Numbered from the stretch's first letter, positions 1 to 8,691 are shown. The stretch: 14,423 bases of DNA from Rickettsiales bacterium (GCA_021300075.1 JAJTIB010000101.1:1-14423), one strand, 5' to 3'. Notes: generated from the sequence alone by a model not told the origin. Numbers and translations are program-made.

Positions 1-519
1 AGAGCAGCTGCCCCAGCGGCTGCGCGTATCGCGCACGGTGATACGCTGGATGCGACGTTCGGTTTTTTTTGCCATCTTCAGGGCGCGCGTGGTGATTTCC
101 TCGCGCGCGACCTTCCTGAGCGCATCGGTCATGCGCTTGGTGAATTCTTCGCGCTCACCGGAAATCGTCAGTACTTCGTCTTTCAGTAGATAGGTATGGC
201 GTTGATCTCGGTCATGCTTCACGCGCACGCGTTCGCCCAAAAGCGGAATTACCACGCCCGGCTTGATACGTTTTTTTGATGGCATCTCTAAAAGTGTCGT
301 GATGAGCCATTCACTTTTCTGCGTGAGAAAATTTAAACCCTCTACCACGCGTGTATGGCGCGGCAGGGTGAGCGAGATTGCGTGATTGCCGGGATGGTAG
401 CGCAAACAAATTCGTTTGGCGCTGCGATGCCGTTTAATCACGAGCGGTAACACCTCTTCGCCCACTTGCAGAAATTCGGGAACAGAGTGATCATGCCATA
501 GACTGGTCATTGCTTGCAT
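1..519 (-). CDS. YgjP/DUF45-type metal-dependent hydrolase, N-terminal part (cut by window edge)
   Basis: The gene reads leftwards and leaves the window after 173 codons without a stop. The visible part ends in R-D-T-R-S-R-W-G-S-C-S. This is the Trp-Gly-Ser-Cys motif that precedes the zinc-binding HExxH helix in the YgjP-like (DUF45, M48-related) family, and the HExxH itself would lie just outside. The N-terminal half has the family's usual pattern of short beta strands rich in Arg and Lys, including L-P-L-V-I-K-R-H-R-S-A-K-R. Two in-frame ATGs are possible, at 519 and 510. A weak AAAGG lies 2 bases before the first and 11 before the second, so the start is uncertain by three codons. The family is thought to be a soluble zinc metallohydrolase, but its substrate is unknown. 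It diverges from dnaG. The family call is firm; activity cannot be judged without the missing half. Confidence 0.85.
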   Translation of the reverse strand, partial: MQAMTSLWHDHSVPEFLQVGEEVLPLVIKRHRSAKRICLRYHPGNHAISLTLPRHTRVVEGLNFLTQKSEWLITTLLEMPSKKRIKPGVVIPLLGERVRVKHDRDQRHTYLLKDEVLTISGEREEFTKRMTDALRKVAREEITTRALKMAKKTERRIQRITVRDTRSRWGSCS

Positions 520-532
520 TGCCTTTGTCTTG

Positions 533-562
533 TTGTTGTGATTGTGTAGGTTTGGCTGTAAT
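533..562 (+). promoter_or_regulatory. Candidate promoter for dnaG
   Basis: TTGTTG (533-538) and TGTAAT (557-562) are separated by 18 bases. The -10 box matches TATAAT at five of six positions, while the -35 box keeps only the TTG. It lies in the 123-base gap between the divergent hydrolase gene and dnaG and would give a leader of about 75 bases. This is pattern matching only; nothing else in the gap looks better. Confidence 0.3.
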
Positions 563-597
563 ACCAAGCCCACCCCTTCAACATAGTATGCGTGGGG

Positions 598-612
598 GGC
601 GGGTCAACCGCC
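598..612 (+). other. Small hairpin in the dnaG leader
   Basis: GGCGG (598-602) and CCGCC (608-612) form a perfect five-pair GC stem with a five-base loop, about 30 bases before the preferred dnaG start. A second short pairing, CCCAC (569-573) with GTGGG (592-596), sits just upstream. dnaG lacks a recognisable Shine-Dalgarno sequence, so the leader fold may matter for initiation. That is inference, and such short stems also occur by chance. Confidence 0.25.
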
Positions 613-642
613 GAATCAGCTGGCAATGCAAATAAATATAAA

Positions 643-2568
643 ATGAAGTATTCTCAGGCATTTATTGATGATTTGAAGGCCCGGTATCGTATTTCCGAGG
701 TCATTGGCCGCTTTATCCCCGTCAAACGCGCCGGACGCGAATACAAGGCGCTTTGCCCCTTCCATAAAGAGAAAAGCCCGTCCTTCACCATCAATGATGA
801 GAAGGGATTTTTCCATTGTTTTGGCTGCGGCGCGCATGGAGATGTTATTGGCTTTACTATGGATTATGAACGACTTAGCTACCCGGAAGCCATCGAAAAA
901 CTGGCGATTCAGGCAGGGGTCGCCCTGCCCCGGGAAAGCCGGGAAGAGGCTAGACGCGAGGCTAAAACCTTAAGTCTGCAAGCGGTAGTTGAAGAAGCCT
1001 GCAGCTGGTTCCAGTCCCAGCTTGAGGGGTCGGCTGAGGGTGACCTTGCGCGCCGTTATATAAAGGAGCGCGGGCTTGCGACCGCGACACTGGAAAATTT
1101 TCGTATCGGTTATGCGCCAGCCGATCGTGAGGCACTGACGCGCGCGATGGCCGCAAAAAATATTACTCAGGCGCAACTGATTGAGGCGGGGCTCTTGATT
1201 CAGGTGGAGGACAAAGCGCCCTATAGCCGTTTTCGGCGGCGGCTTATGTTCCCGATTCGCGATCGCAAAAGCCGCGTAGTCGCCTTTGGTGGCCGTGTTC
1301 TGCCGGGCGAGCCGAATAGCGAAGCGCCGAAATATCTCAACTCGCCCGAGACGCCGTTGTTTCATAAAGGGCGGATGTTATTCAATCTCGACCGTGCCCG
1401 TCGCGCGGCGCTCGAATCACGCTCTCTCATTCTTGCTGAAGGTTATATGGATGTGATCGTGATGGCGCAGGCAGGGATGGCGCAAGCGGTGGCACCACTG
1501 GGAACGGCGGTGACGGCGGAGCAATTACAACTCTGCTGGCAATTAGTAGATGCCCCGATTTTATGCCTTGATGGTGACACCGCCGGACAGCGCGCCATGG
1601 CGCGGGCGCTGGAACTGGCACTGCCGTTATTGATCCCTGGCAAAACCCTTAGCTTTGCGACGCTGCCCAAGGGCGAAGACCCCGATTCCCTGATCCGCCA
1701 TCATGGTGTGGAGGCGTTTCAGGAAGTTATCGCTGCCGCTCGGCCCTTGGTGGATATGCTATGGCAGCAGCAGATGGAGCCGGCAGCGCGTACGCCCGAA
1801 GCGCAGGCCGCGCAGGAAGAAACGCTGATGCGCCGGGTGGGGCAGATAAAACATCCGAGCGTTCAGCAATATTATAAGCAATTCATACGCGAGAAACTGC
1901 GCGAGCATTCCCTCCCTCACACGGGCAGAGGGAGGGTGCGGGCGTCCTGGGGTAAGACTCAGATACGACCTAGCCCTCCTCTTCATCTCTCCCATGCGGG
2001 GGGAGGAATATTCGCTCCGCCCCCACCGATCGCACCGCGCAGCGCCGATGCAGCGCTGGTGATGCCGGTCGCGAAATTGATTGCCCTAGTCGTGACGTGC
2101 CCTGATTTGCTTCAGGACGCACATGCTGAGGAGGCGTGGCTGGCCTCGCCCCTGCCGAGTGGAGCGCTGGCGCGGCTGCATCAACGTATTACGGAAGCGC
2201 ATATTGAACATCCAGCCCTGTCGGTCGCAGGGCTGGGCGCGATGCTTGAGGAAGAATGCCGCGAGGATCTGGCGGTGCTTAAAACGGCGCTGGATGTGCT
2301 GGGTATTGCGCGTGCAGCGGATGCAAATGAACGTATTACGCTGGCGCAGCGCCTGTGGCGCGAGGTGGTAGATGATATTCAGCGCCTGCGCCTGAATGCC
2401 GATATCGCCGCCGCGCAACGTGCCTATGAAGAAAATTTAAGTGAGGAAAATCAGCAGCTTGTATTGGATTTACGGCAGCAGCTGGAGGCGCTGGAGCGCG
2501 AACGCACGCGCTATTACCGTGAAGATGATGTCAGCACGCGAAGCACAAGCAAGAGTCAGGCCAATTAA
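643..2568 (+). CDS. dnaG: DNA primase DnaG, with an in-frame palindromic-repeat insertion
   Basis: DnaG makes the RNA primers for replication and docks on the DnaB helicase at the fork. The 641-residue product has the CHC2 zinc ribbon at 38-62 (C38, H41, C59, C62), then the RNA polymerase core with M-F-P-I-R-D near 202-207. The TOPRIM acidic residues are E266, D310 and D312, and D-P-D follows at 346-348. The C-terminal helicase-binding region runs from about 468 to the end. An upstream in-frame GTG at 592 is open, but family proteins begin just before the F-I-D-D-L-K motif, so the ATG at 643 is preferred; it has no clear Shine-Dalgarno. Residues 423-462 are a Pro/Gly/Arg-rich stretch unlike any DnaG domain, encoded by inverted repeats (annotated separately) and placed exactly in the linker before the helicase-binding domain. 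rpoD follows after 81 bases, as in the macromolecular synthesis operon of other Proteobacteria. Confidence 0.97.
   Translation: MKYSQAFIDDLKARYRISEVIGRFIPVKRAGREYKALCPFHKEKSPSFTINDEKGFFHCFGCGAHGDVIGFTMDYERLSYPEAIEKLAIQAGVALPRESREEARREAKTLSLQAVVEEACSWFQSQLEGSAEGDLARRYIKERGLATATLENFRIGYAPADREALTRAMAAKNITQAQLIEAGLLIQVEDKAPYSRFRRRLMFPIRDRKSRVVAFGGRVLPGEPNSEAPKYLNSPETPLFHKGRMLFNLDRARRAALESRSLILAEGYMDVIVMAQAGMAQAVAPLGTAVTAEQLQLCWQLVDAPILCLDGDTAGQRAMARALELALPLLIPGKTLSFATLPKGEDPDSLIRHHGVEAFQEVIAAARPLVDMLWQQQMEPAARTPEAQAAQEETLMRRVGQIKHPSVQQYYKQFIREKLREHSLPHTGRGRVRASWGKTQIRPSPPLHLSHAGGGIFAPPPPIAPRSADAALVMPVAKLIALVVTCPDLLQDAHAEEAWLASPLPSGALARLHQRITEAHIEHPALSVAGLGAMLEEECREDLAVLKTALDVLGIARAADANERITLAQRLWREVVDDIQRLRLNADIAAAQRAYEENLSEENQQLVLDLRQQLEALERERTRYYREDDVSTRSTSKSQAN
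1909..2028 (+). repeat. Palindromic repeat-like element inserted in frame within dnaG
   Basis: The block is about 120 bp and a multiple of three. It contains three nested or adjacent inverted pairs. The first is CCCTCCCTC (1910-1918) with GAGGGAGGG (1928-1936), nine perfect pairs with a nine-base loop. The second is CTCTCCC (1987-1993) with GGGGGAG (1999-2005), seven pairs with one G-T and a five-base loop. Between them, GGGC-GTC (about 1939-1946) can pair with GAC-CTA-GCCC (about 1967-1976) around a three-base bulge. The pyrimidine-rich then purine-rich pattern is very unlike flanking coding sequence but typical of dispersed palindromic repeats in bacterial genomes. The encoded peptide lies in an interdomain linker where insertion is tolerable. 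Boundaries are estimated from where recognisable DnaG sequence stops and resumes. No second copy occurs in this window, so its repeat nature is inferred. Confidence 0.6.
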
Positions 2569-2649
2569 AGAACAACAAACGCTTGTATTTGCTCGAATAG
2601 TAGTGCATAGAGATGGACTTTGCTAACCGAAGAGCCTGAGGTGTAAGCG

Positions 2650-5010
<2,361 letters not shown>

Positions 5011-5019
5011 AGTTCTCCC

Positions 5020-5385
5020 ATGGCGTCCACGATTGGCACACGACTTTTTACCTTCTTCAAAGGGCGCTATGTCGGCGCGGACGAATTTGGCAATCGCTAT
5101 TACGAAACGCGCAGCATCAATCCCGCCACGGGACGTAATCGTCGGTTCGTCGCTTATCGAGGATTAGCGGAGCCTTCTAAAGTTCCGGCTCAGTGGCATG
5201 GTTGGCTGCATTATACGCTCGATGCACCACTGAGCGATAAAGCCGCAAAGAAGTATCGCTGGCAGAAGCCACATTTGCCCAATCTCAGCGGGACAATCTA
5301 TCGCTATCTGCCGCCAGGACATATACTCAAAGGTGGCAAACGCGCGCGTAATGAAGCCGACTACGAACCCTGGACACCCAAGTGA
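5020..5385 (+). CDS. NDUFA12-family NADH:ubiquinone oxidoreductase subunit
   Basis: This 121-residue protein belongs to the NDUFA12 (B17.2) family, a supernumerary subunit of respiratory complex I found in mitochondria and in Alphaproteobacteria. In the known complexes it sits on the matrix/cytoplasmic side at the junction of the peripheral and membrane arms. Family signatures are all present: G-x-x-V-G-A-D-E-F-G-N-R-Y-Y-E (15-29), R-R-F-V-A-Y (41-46), Q-W-H-G-W-L-H-Y (58-65), W-Q-K-P-H-L-P-N-L-S-G-T (81-92) and a terminal Y-E-P-W-T-P. There is no signal peptide, as expected. It starts nine bases after the rpoD stop with only a poor ribosome site and ends overlapping the next gene. Co-transcription with rpoD is plausible but unproven. 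The rest of complex I is not in this window. Confidence 0.93.
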   Translation: MASTIGTRLFTFFKGRYVGADEFGNRYYETRSINPATGRNRRFVAYRGLAEPSKVPAQWHGWLHYTLDAPLSDKAAKKYRWQKPHLPNLSGTIYRYLPPGHILKGGKRARNEADYEPWTPK

Positions 5386-5669
5386 AGCCTGCCCTTGTTA
5401 TTCTTACGCTCCTGCTGCTGGCCTCCTGCCGTTCGGTCGACTCCACGAAGAAATCGCAGGCGGATGAGGAGTGGTTTGACAGGTATTATGGTACTTACAA
5501 AAGCGAAGAGCAGAAAGAAGCTGAAAGCTGGTGTAAATTTTATGGCACTTGCCCCAAAGATGAAAAAGAAGATGAGGATATGTGCAAGTTTTATGGCACT
5601 TGCCCCAAAGATGAAAAAGACGACGAGGATATGTGCAAGTTTTATGGCACTTGCCCCAAAGATGAATAG
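5382..5669 (+). CDS. Small lipoprotein with tandem Cys-containing 17-residue repeats
   Basis: I do not recognise a named family. The 95-residue product starts at a GTG overlapping the stop of the upstream gene (GTGA), which suggests translational coupling. It opens with a lipoprotein signal: Lys at 2, a hydrophobic run, and lipobox L-A-S-C with C16 as the lipidated residue. The mature part is small, acidic and hydrophilic. From C51 it consists of repeats of unit C-K-F-Y-G-T-C-P-K-D-E followed by a six-residue acidic spacer (E/D-rich, ending in Met): two full 17-residue units and one 11-residue unit ending at the stop. Residues 33-43 look like an older copy in which Cys is replaced (D at the first position, Y39 at the second). 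Each unit has two Cys six positions apart, which could form disulfides in the periplasm or bind metal. Sorting and function are unknown. The neighbours MlaD and DUF2155 are also envelope proteins. Confidence 0.75.
   Translation: MKPALVILTLLLLASCRSVDSTKKSQADEEWFDRYYGTYKSEEQKEAESWCKFYGTCPKDEKEDEDMCKFYGTCPKDEKDDEDMCKFYGTCPKDE
5532..5666 (+). repeat. Tandem 51-bp repeat, 2.65 copies, within the lipoprotein gene
   Basis: The units are 5532-5582, 5583-5633 and a 33-base partial at 5634-5666, followed at once by the TAG stop. Units 1 and 2 differ at four of 51 positions, only one of which changes the amino acid (Glu to Asp). Unit 3 is identical to unit 2 over its 33 bases. This near identity points to recent duplication by slippage or recombination, with selection to keep the protein sequence. 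The copy number is therefore likely to vary between strains. Confidence 0.93.
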
Positions 5670-5750
5670 GGCTGGTGGTAGTTGCGTGGTCGGTCTGGAC
5701 AGCCAGTTGGTTTGATGTTAGCAATCGGCGCGGGATAATGGGGATTTCTT

Positions 5751-6260
5751 ATGGCCAATAATGTGATTGAAACGGTAATGGGCGCGGTGGTGCTGACGGT
5801 TGCGGGTGGTTTTTTGTATTTTGCCTACAGTAACAGTAGCGTCAAGCAGGTGGATGGCTATGTGGTCACCGCCGATTTCTCGAATATCAATGGCATTGGT
5901 CTGGGCAGTGATGTGCGCGTGGGCGGGATTAAAGTGGGCGTAGTCGAATCCCTGACGCTTGATGAAACAACTTACGAAGCCGTGGCAAAGATGCGGATTG
6001 AAGAATCGATCAAACTCCCTTTGGATTCTTCTGCTGCCGTGCAGAGCGCCGGGCTCTTGGGTGAAAAATTCATCTCGATTGCGCCAGGTGGTGACGATGT
6101 GATGCTCAAAGATGGCGGAGTGATTGCCTATACGCAGGCCTCGGTCAATCTCGAGGAGATGATCGGTAAATTCATGTTCAGTGGTGGTGGTGTGAGTGCC
6201 AGCGGCGATAAGAAATCTGATAAAGACGCAGAGTCCTCGCTCTCGACCGGCATTGAGTAA
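5751..6260 (+). CDS. mlaD: MlaD-family (MCE domain) outer membrane lipid asymmetry protein
   Basis: MlaD-type proteins are anchored in the inner membrane. They hold the hexameric MCE ring of the MlaFEDB ABC transporter, which moves phospholipids between the membranes. This 169-residue protein has a short cytoplasmic N-terminus, one membrane helix (about 9-26) and an MCE domain (about 36-113). Typical features are F-S-N-I-N-G-I-G-L-G-S-D-V-R-V-G-G-I-K-V-G-V-V, split here over residues 43-65, and G-L-L-G-E-K-F-I-S-I near 101-110. The tail after residue 140 is Gly/Ser/Asp-rich and probably disordered. GGGGA lies about eight bases before the ATG. The gene sits six bases before the DUF2155 gene, with the NDUFA12 gene close upstream; this trio is a recurrent alphaproteobacterial order. 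The ATPase and permease partners (MlaF, MlaE) are not here. An MCE domain is certain; the symbol assumes the usual Mla role. Confidence 0.88.
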   Translation: MANNVIETVMGAVVLTVAGGFLYFAYSNSSVKQVDGYVVTADFSNINGIGLGSDVRVGGIKVGVVESLTLDETTYEAVAKMRIEESIKLPLDSSAAVQSAGLLGEKFISIAPGGDDVMLKDGGVIAYTQASVNLEEMIGKFMFSGGGVSASGDKKSDKDAESSLSTGIE

Positions 6261-6266
6261 ACCGCA

Positions 6267-6995
6267 ATGCGGCACGCGGGCATTCTGCTGACGTTATGGC
6301 TGATGCTGAGTTATCCGGCCTATGCCCAGACAATTATTCCAGCACCACCCCAGCCACAAAGCCCAACACCGCCCTCAGGCATTTACACGACCAAGAAAGA
6401 TGCAGGTCCGCCCGTACCAGCGTCATCGCCGCCTTCTGTTTATTCCACCCAGCCGTCATCAGGTTTTTCCCCGGGCTATGTACCCTTTGGCCGCGCTTCG
6501 CCGGACGCGCTGATTCCTGCCCCCGTCGGCCCGCGAACGACGGAAGCTGCACCCGTGGGTGGCGTCGAGAGCGATGAGGTTTATGCCCTGCCGGACGATG
6601 CGATTACCGCCAGTGAATTATCGGCTGCGGCCAGCGACCCTACCCAGCGTGCGCCAAAGGAGAGTATTGTTTTTGAAGATGCAACGCAGAAACCGCACGC
6701 TGTTAAATTGCGCGCATTAAATAAAGTGACGGCGCATGCCATGGAAATAGAAATTGCCCCGGGAGCGGACGCACATTTTGGCAATCTGACAATTACTTCG
6801 CTGGCCTGCCGCAAGACGGTTGAGGGCAGTCAGCCGGACGCGGCGGCGCTCATGAAAATAAGGGAACAGAAGCCGGGTGAGGCTGCGCCGCGTGATTTGT
6901 TCGATGGCTGGATGTTCGCCTCTACCCCATCACTCACCAGTCTGGAGCATCCGATTTATGATTTGAGTGTGGTCGGTTGCCGTGTGAGTGGATGA
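6267..6995 (+). CDS. Secreted DUF2155-domain protein
   Basis: The 242-residue product begins with a cleavable signal peptide: H3, a hydrophobic core at about 5-17, and A-Y-A before Q21. A Pro/Ser/Thr-rich linker of low complexity follows to about residue 125, and then a C-terminal DUF2155 domain (about 131-240). The domain carries V-K-L-R-A-L-N-K-V-T, G-N-L-T-I-T-S-L-A-C-R-K and F-D-G-W-M-F-A-S-T-P-S-L-T-S-L-E-H-P. Two Cys, C181 and C238, are probably disulfide-bonded in the periplasm. The biochemical role of DUF2155 is not established; its repeated linkage to mlaD and complex I assembly-side genes suggests an envelope function, which is inference. It begins six bases after mlaD and its last 40 bases overlap the end of xerD on the opposite strand. 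The long linker may let the domain reach through the peptidoglycan layer. Confidence 0.88.
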   Translation: MRHAGILLTLWLMLSYPAYAQTIIPAPPQPQSPTPPSGIYTTKKDAGPPVPASSPPSVYSTQPSSGFSPGYVPFGRASPDALIPAPVGPRTTEAAPVGGVESDEVYALPDDAITASELSAAASDPTQRAPKESIVFEDATQKPHAVKLRALNKVTAHAMEIEIAPGADAHFGNLTITSLACRKTVEGSQPDAAALMKIREQKPGEAAPRDLFDGWMFASTPSLTSLEHPIYDLSVVGCRVSG

Positions 6996-7924
6996 TGTTG
7001 TTCCAGTAATTCGCGCAAGCGGCCATCGGCCACATGGGTATAAATCTGCGTCGTGCTGATATCGCTATGGCCGAGCAGCTCCTGAATCACCCGCAGATCT
7101 GCGCCGCCATCCAAAAGATGCGTGGCAAAGGAATGGCGCAGTGTATGCGGCGAGCAGCGTGCCGGGTCGATTCCCGCGCGCAGGCAAAGCTCTTTGAGTT
7201 GCAGCGCGAAGCTCTGACGGGGGAGGTAGCCTTCTTTGGCACGCGAGGGGAAAAGCCATGGGCTTTCTTTTCCCTCGGTCATAAAATTTTGTCGCAGCGC
7301 CAGATAGGTTTCAAGCGCACCAATCGCCTGTTGATGTAGGGGCACGAAGCGGTCTTTGCCTCCTTTGCCGCGAATGATGAGGTAGGGCTGCATTCGCCCG
7401 TCATGCTTCATATCGCGTTCAATCTGGTTCATTTTAAGCGTTACCAGCTCGCTCACTCTAAGTCCGGCCGCATAGGTTAGTTCGAGCATGGCGGAAAGCC
7501 GTATATCCTCGGCCGTGCGGCTGGCGCGGGCGCTGGTGAGCAACTGGTTGACCTCAGGAATGGTAAGGATGTCGGGTAGTGGCCGGTGGCGTTTGGCGGT
7601 GGAGGTGAGAAGCACCGGATTATCGGTACGGATATTCTCACGCACCAGAAAGCGGAACCACTGGCTGATGGCCGAGCGTTTGCGGGCCTGTGAACTGGCG
7701 GCCATGCCGCGCTCTTCAAGATTTGCTAGATAGCTTGAAATGCTTAAGTGTGGAATAGTTTCGAGTGTTTCCGCGCGGCGGCGGATATAGACCATAAAAT
7801 CATCCAGATCACGACTGTAGGCTTGCAGTGTGTTGCCGGCAGAACCCTTTTCCACCGCCAGCATCTCCAGAAATGATTCTTTGAGGTTCAGCCAGTGCTC
7901 AGGGATGGTGGGGCGGGAGGTCAC
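6956..7924 (-). CDS. xerD: Tyrosine recombinase XerD
   Basis: XerD works with XerC and FtsK at the dif site to resolve chromosome dimers. The 322-residue product has the N-terminal SAM-like core-binding domain (about 12-100, with N-T-L-Q-A-Y-S-R-D-L) and the catalytic domain with all six active residues: R156, K187, H260, R263, H286 and nucleophile Y295. Spacing matches the family except for about seven extra residues between R156 and K187 (around D171-P180). XerD rather than XerC is favoured by overall resemblance to alphaproteobacterial XerD, but the two are hard to separate by eye. The GTG start lies directly after the stop of the small upstream gene, so translation is probably coupled. 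A first internal Met at 21 would cut into the core domain's first helix, so the GTG is preferred. It converges on and overlaps the DUF2155 gene by 40 bases. Confidence 0.93.
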   Translation of the reverse strand: MTSRPTIPEHWLNLKESFLEMLAVEKGSAGNTLQAYSRDLDDFMVYIRRRAETLETIPHLSISSYLANLEERGMAASSQARKRSAISQWFRFLVRENIRTDNPVLLTSTAKRHRPLPDILTIPEVNQLLTSARASRTAEDIRLSAMLELTYAAGLRVSELVTLKMNQIERDMKHDGRMQPYLIIRGKGGKDRFVPLHQQAIGALETYLALRQNFMTEGKESPWLFPSRAKEGYLPRQSFALQLKELCLRAGIDPARCSPHTLRHSFATHLLDGGADLRVIQELLGHSDISTTQIYTHVADGRLRELLEQHHPLTRQPTTLKS

Positions 7925-8053
7925 TTACTTCTTTAATGTATCAAGCGGAATTTCGACTTCAACCGGACTGGAAGTGGCGGAAGGTGTGGTGAGCAGAGCG
8001 ACGGCAAGCACGATGAGCAGGATGGCAAGGATGGCGAGAACAGCCTTTTTCAT
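7925..8053 (-). CDS. 42-residue single-span membrane protein, coupled to xerD
   Basis: I do not recognise a named family. The protein is Met-Lys-Lys, then a strongly hydrophobic helix (about residues 4-22, Ala/Leu/Ile/Val only), then a short Thr/Ser/Pro stretch and an amphipathic end with V-E-V-E-I-P-L-D-T-L-K-K. It could be a small inner-membrane protein or an uncleaved signal anchor; no lipobox is present. The start is well supported: GGAG in the minus-strand leader lies seven bases before the ATG. A longer open frame extends back to 8218, but it would run antisense into aroK and has no ribosome site. The stop codon abuts the GTG of xerD, so the two are almost certainly one transcript. Whether the link is functional is unknown. 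Confidence 0.72.
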   Translation of the reverse strand: MKKAVLAILAILLIVLAVALLTTPSATSSPVEVEIPLDTLKK

Positions 8054-8109
8054 GGGTAGACTCCACAGAAGATTGCACAATGCCCCGAACATAGTTAATC
8101 TCGCAGGCG

Positions 8110-8691
8110 ATGACAAGCCATGAACCCCAGAACACGCCGCTACGACCTCATTCACACGCCCATCCGTGGCGGTCACGCACGGTGGTGCTGGTGGGACTGA
8201 TGGGGGCCGGCAAGTCAAGTATCGGCCAGCGCCTGGCGGAGGCGATTGGTTGGAAATTCGTTGATTCCGATGATGAAATCGCCGCCGCCGCCGGATGCAG
8301 CATCGCCGATATATTCGCGATTCATGGCGAGCCGATTTTCCGCGACCTCGAAGTGCGGGTGATCACCCGGCTGCTGGCGGGCGAACCCATCATTCTCGCC
8401 ACGGGTGGTGGCGCCTGGATGCAACCCTTGCTGCGCGCAGCAATCAAGCGCACCGCGACGTCCATCTGGTTGCGGGCGGATCTGGATGTTTTGACGCGGC
8501 GGGTGGAGCGGCGCAATCACCGCCCGATTTTAGAGGCTGGTGATAAACGCAGTATTCTCGCCAAATTAATGGATGAGCGTTATCCCATCTATGCCGAGGC
8601 CGATATCGTCGTGGATTCGGGCGAGGGCGCGCATGACAAGGTGGTGAAACAGGTCCTGGCGGCGCTGGATGCGGCGGAGGTGGCATCGTGA
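8110..8691 (+). CDS. aroK: Shikimate kinase AroK
   Basis: The enzyme phosphorylates shikimate at its 3-hydroxyl using ATP, the fifth step towards chorismate. The 193-residue product has the Walker A loop G-L-M-G-A-G-K-S (29-36) and the magnesium/shikimate-binding D-S-D-D-E-I (52-57). It also has F-R-D-L-E (77-81), the shikimate-binding A-T-G-G-G-A (97-102) and the lid Arg in N-H-R-P-I (R138). The first 22 residues are a hydrophilic extension rich in His and Pro, not part of the kinase fold. The ATG has only a close AGG before it, so initiation may be weak or the leader very short. Its last bases overlap the GTG of aroB (GTGA), the usual alphaproteobacterial aroKB coupling. It diverges from the small membrane protein gene across a 56-base gap that must hold both promoters. 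Confidence 0.95.
   Translation: MTSHEPQNTPLRPHSHAHPWRSRTVVLVGLMGAGKSSIGQRLAEAIGWKFVDSDDEIAAAAGCSIADIFAIHGEPIFRDLEVRVITRLLAGEPIILATGGGAWMQPLLRAAIKRTATSIWLRADLDVLTRRVERRNHRPILEAGDKRSILAKLMDERYPIYAEADIVVDSGEGAHDKVVKQVLAALDAAEVAS

Noticed and set aside
592..642. GTG at 592 as the dnaG start, adding 17 residues
   Set aside because: The added residues are Gly/Ala/Asn-rich and unlike DnaG N-termini, which start just before the F-I-D-D-L motif; the ATG at 643 fits the family.
2584..2612. TTGTAT and CATAGA, 17 bases apart, as an rpoD promoter
   Set aside because: Each box matches only three of six consensus positions; too weak to list.
5395..5724. Open frames on both strands across the lipoprotein repeat
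   Set aside because: A 51-base period is a multiple of three, so any frame that is open in one unit stays open in all; only the frame at 5382 has a signal peptide and lipobox.
8073..8100. TTGCAC and TTAATC, 16 bases apart, as an aroK promoter
   Set aside because: The match is weak and would make the transcript almost leaderless; the gap must hold a promoter but I cannot pick it.
8054..8218. Upstream extension of the small membrane protein gene to 8218
   Set aside because: It runs antisense into aroK, lacks a ribosome site and the extra sequence is not protein-like; the ATG at 8053 has GGAG at ideal distance.
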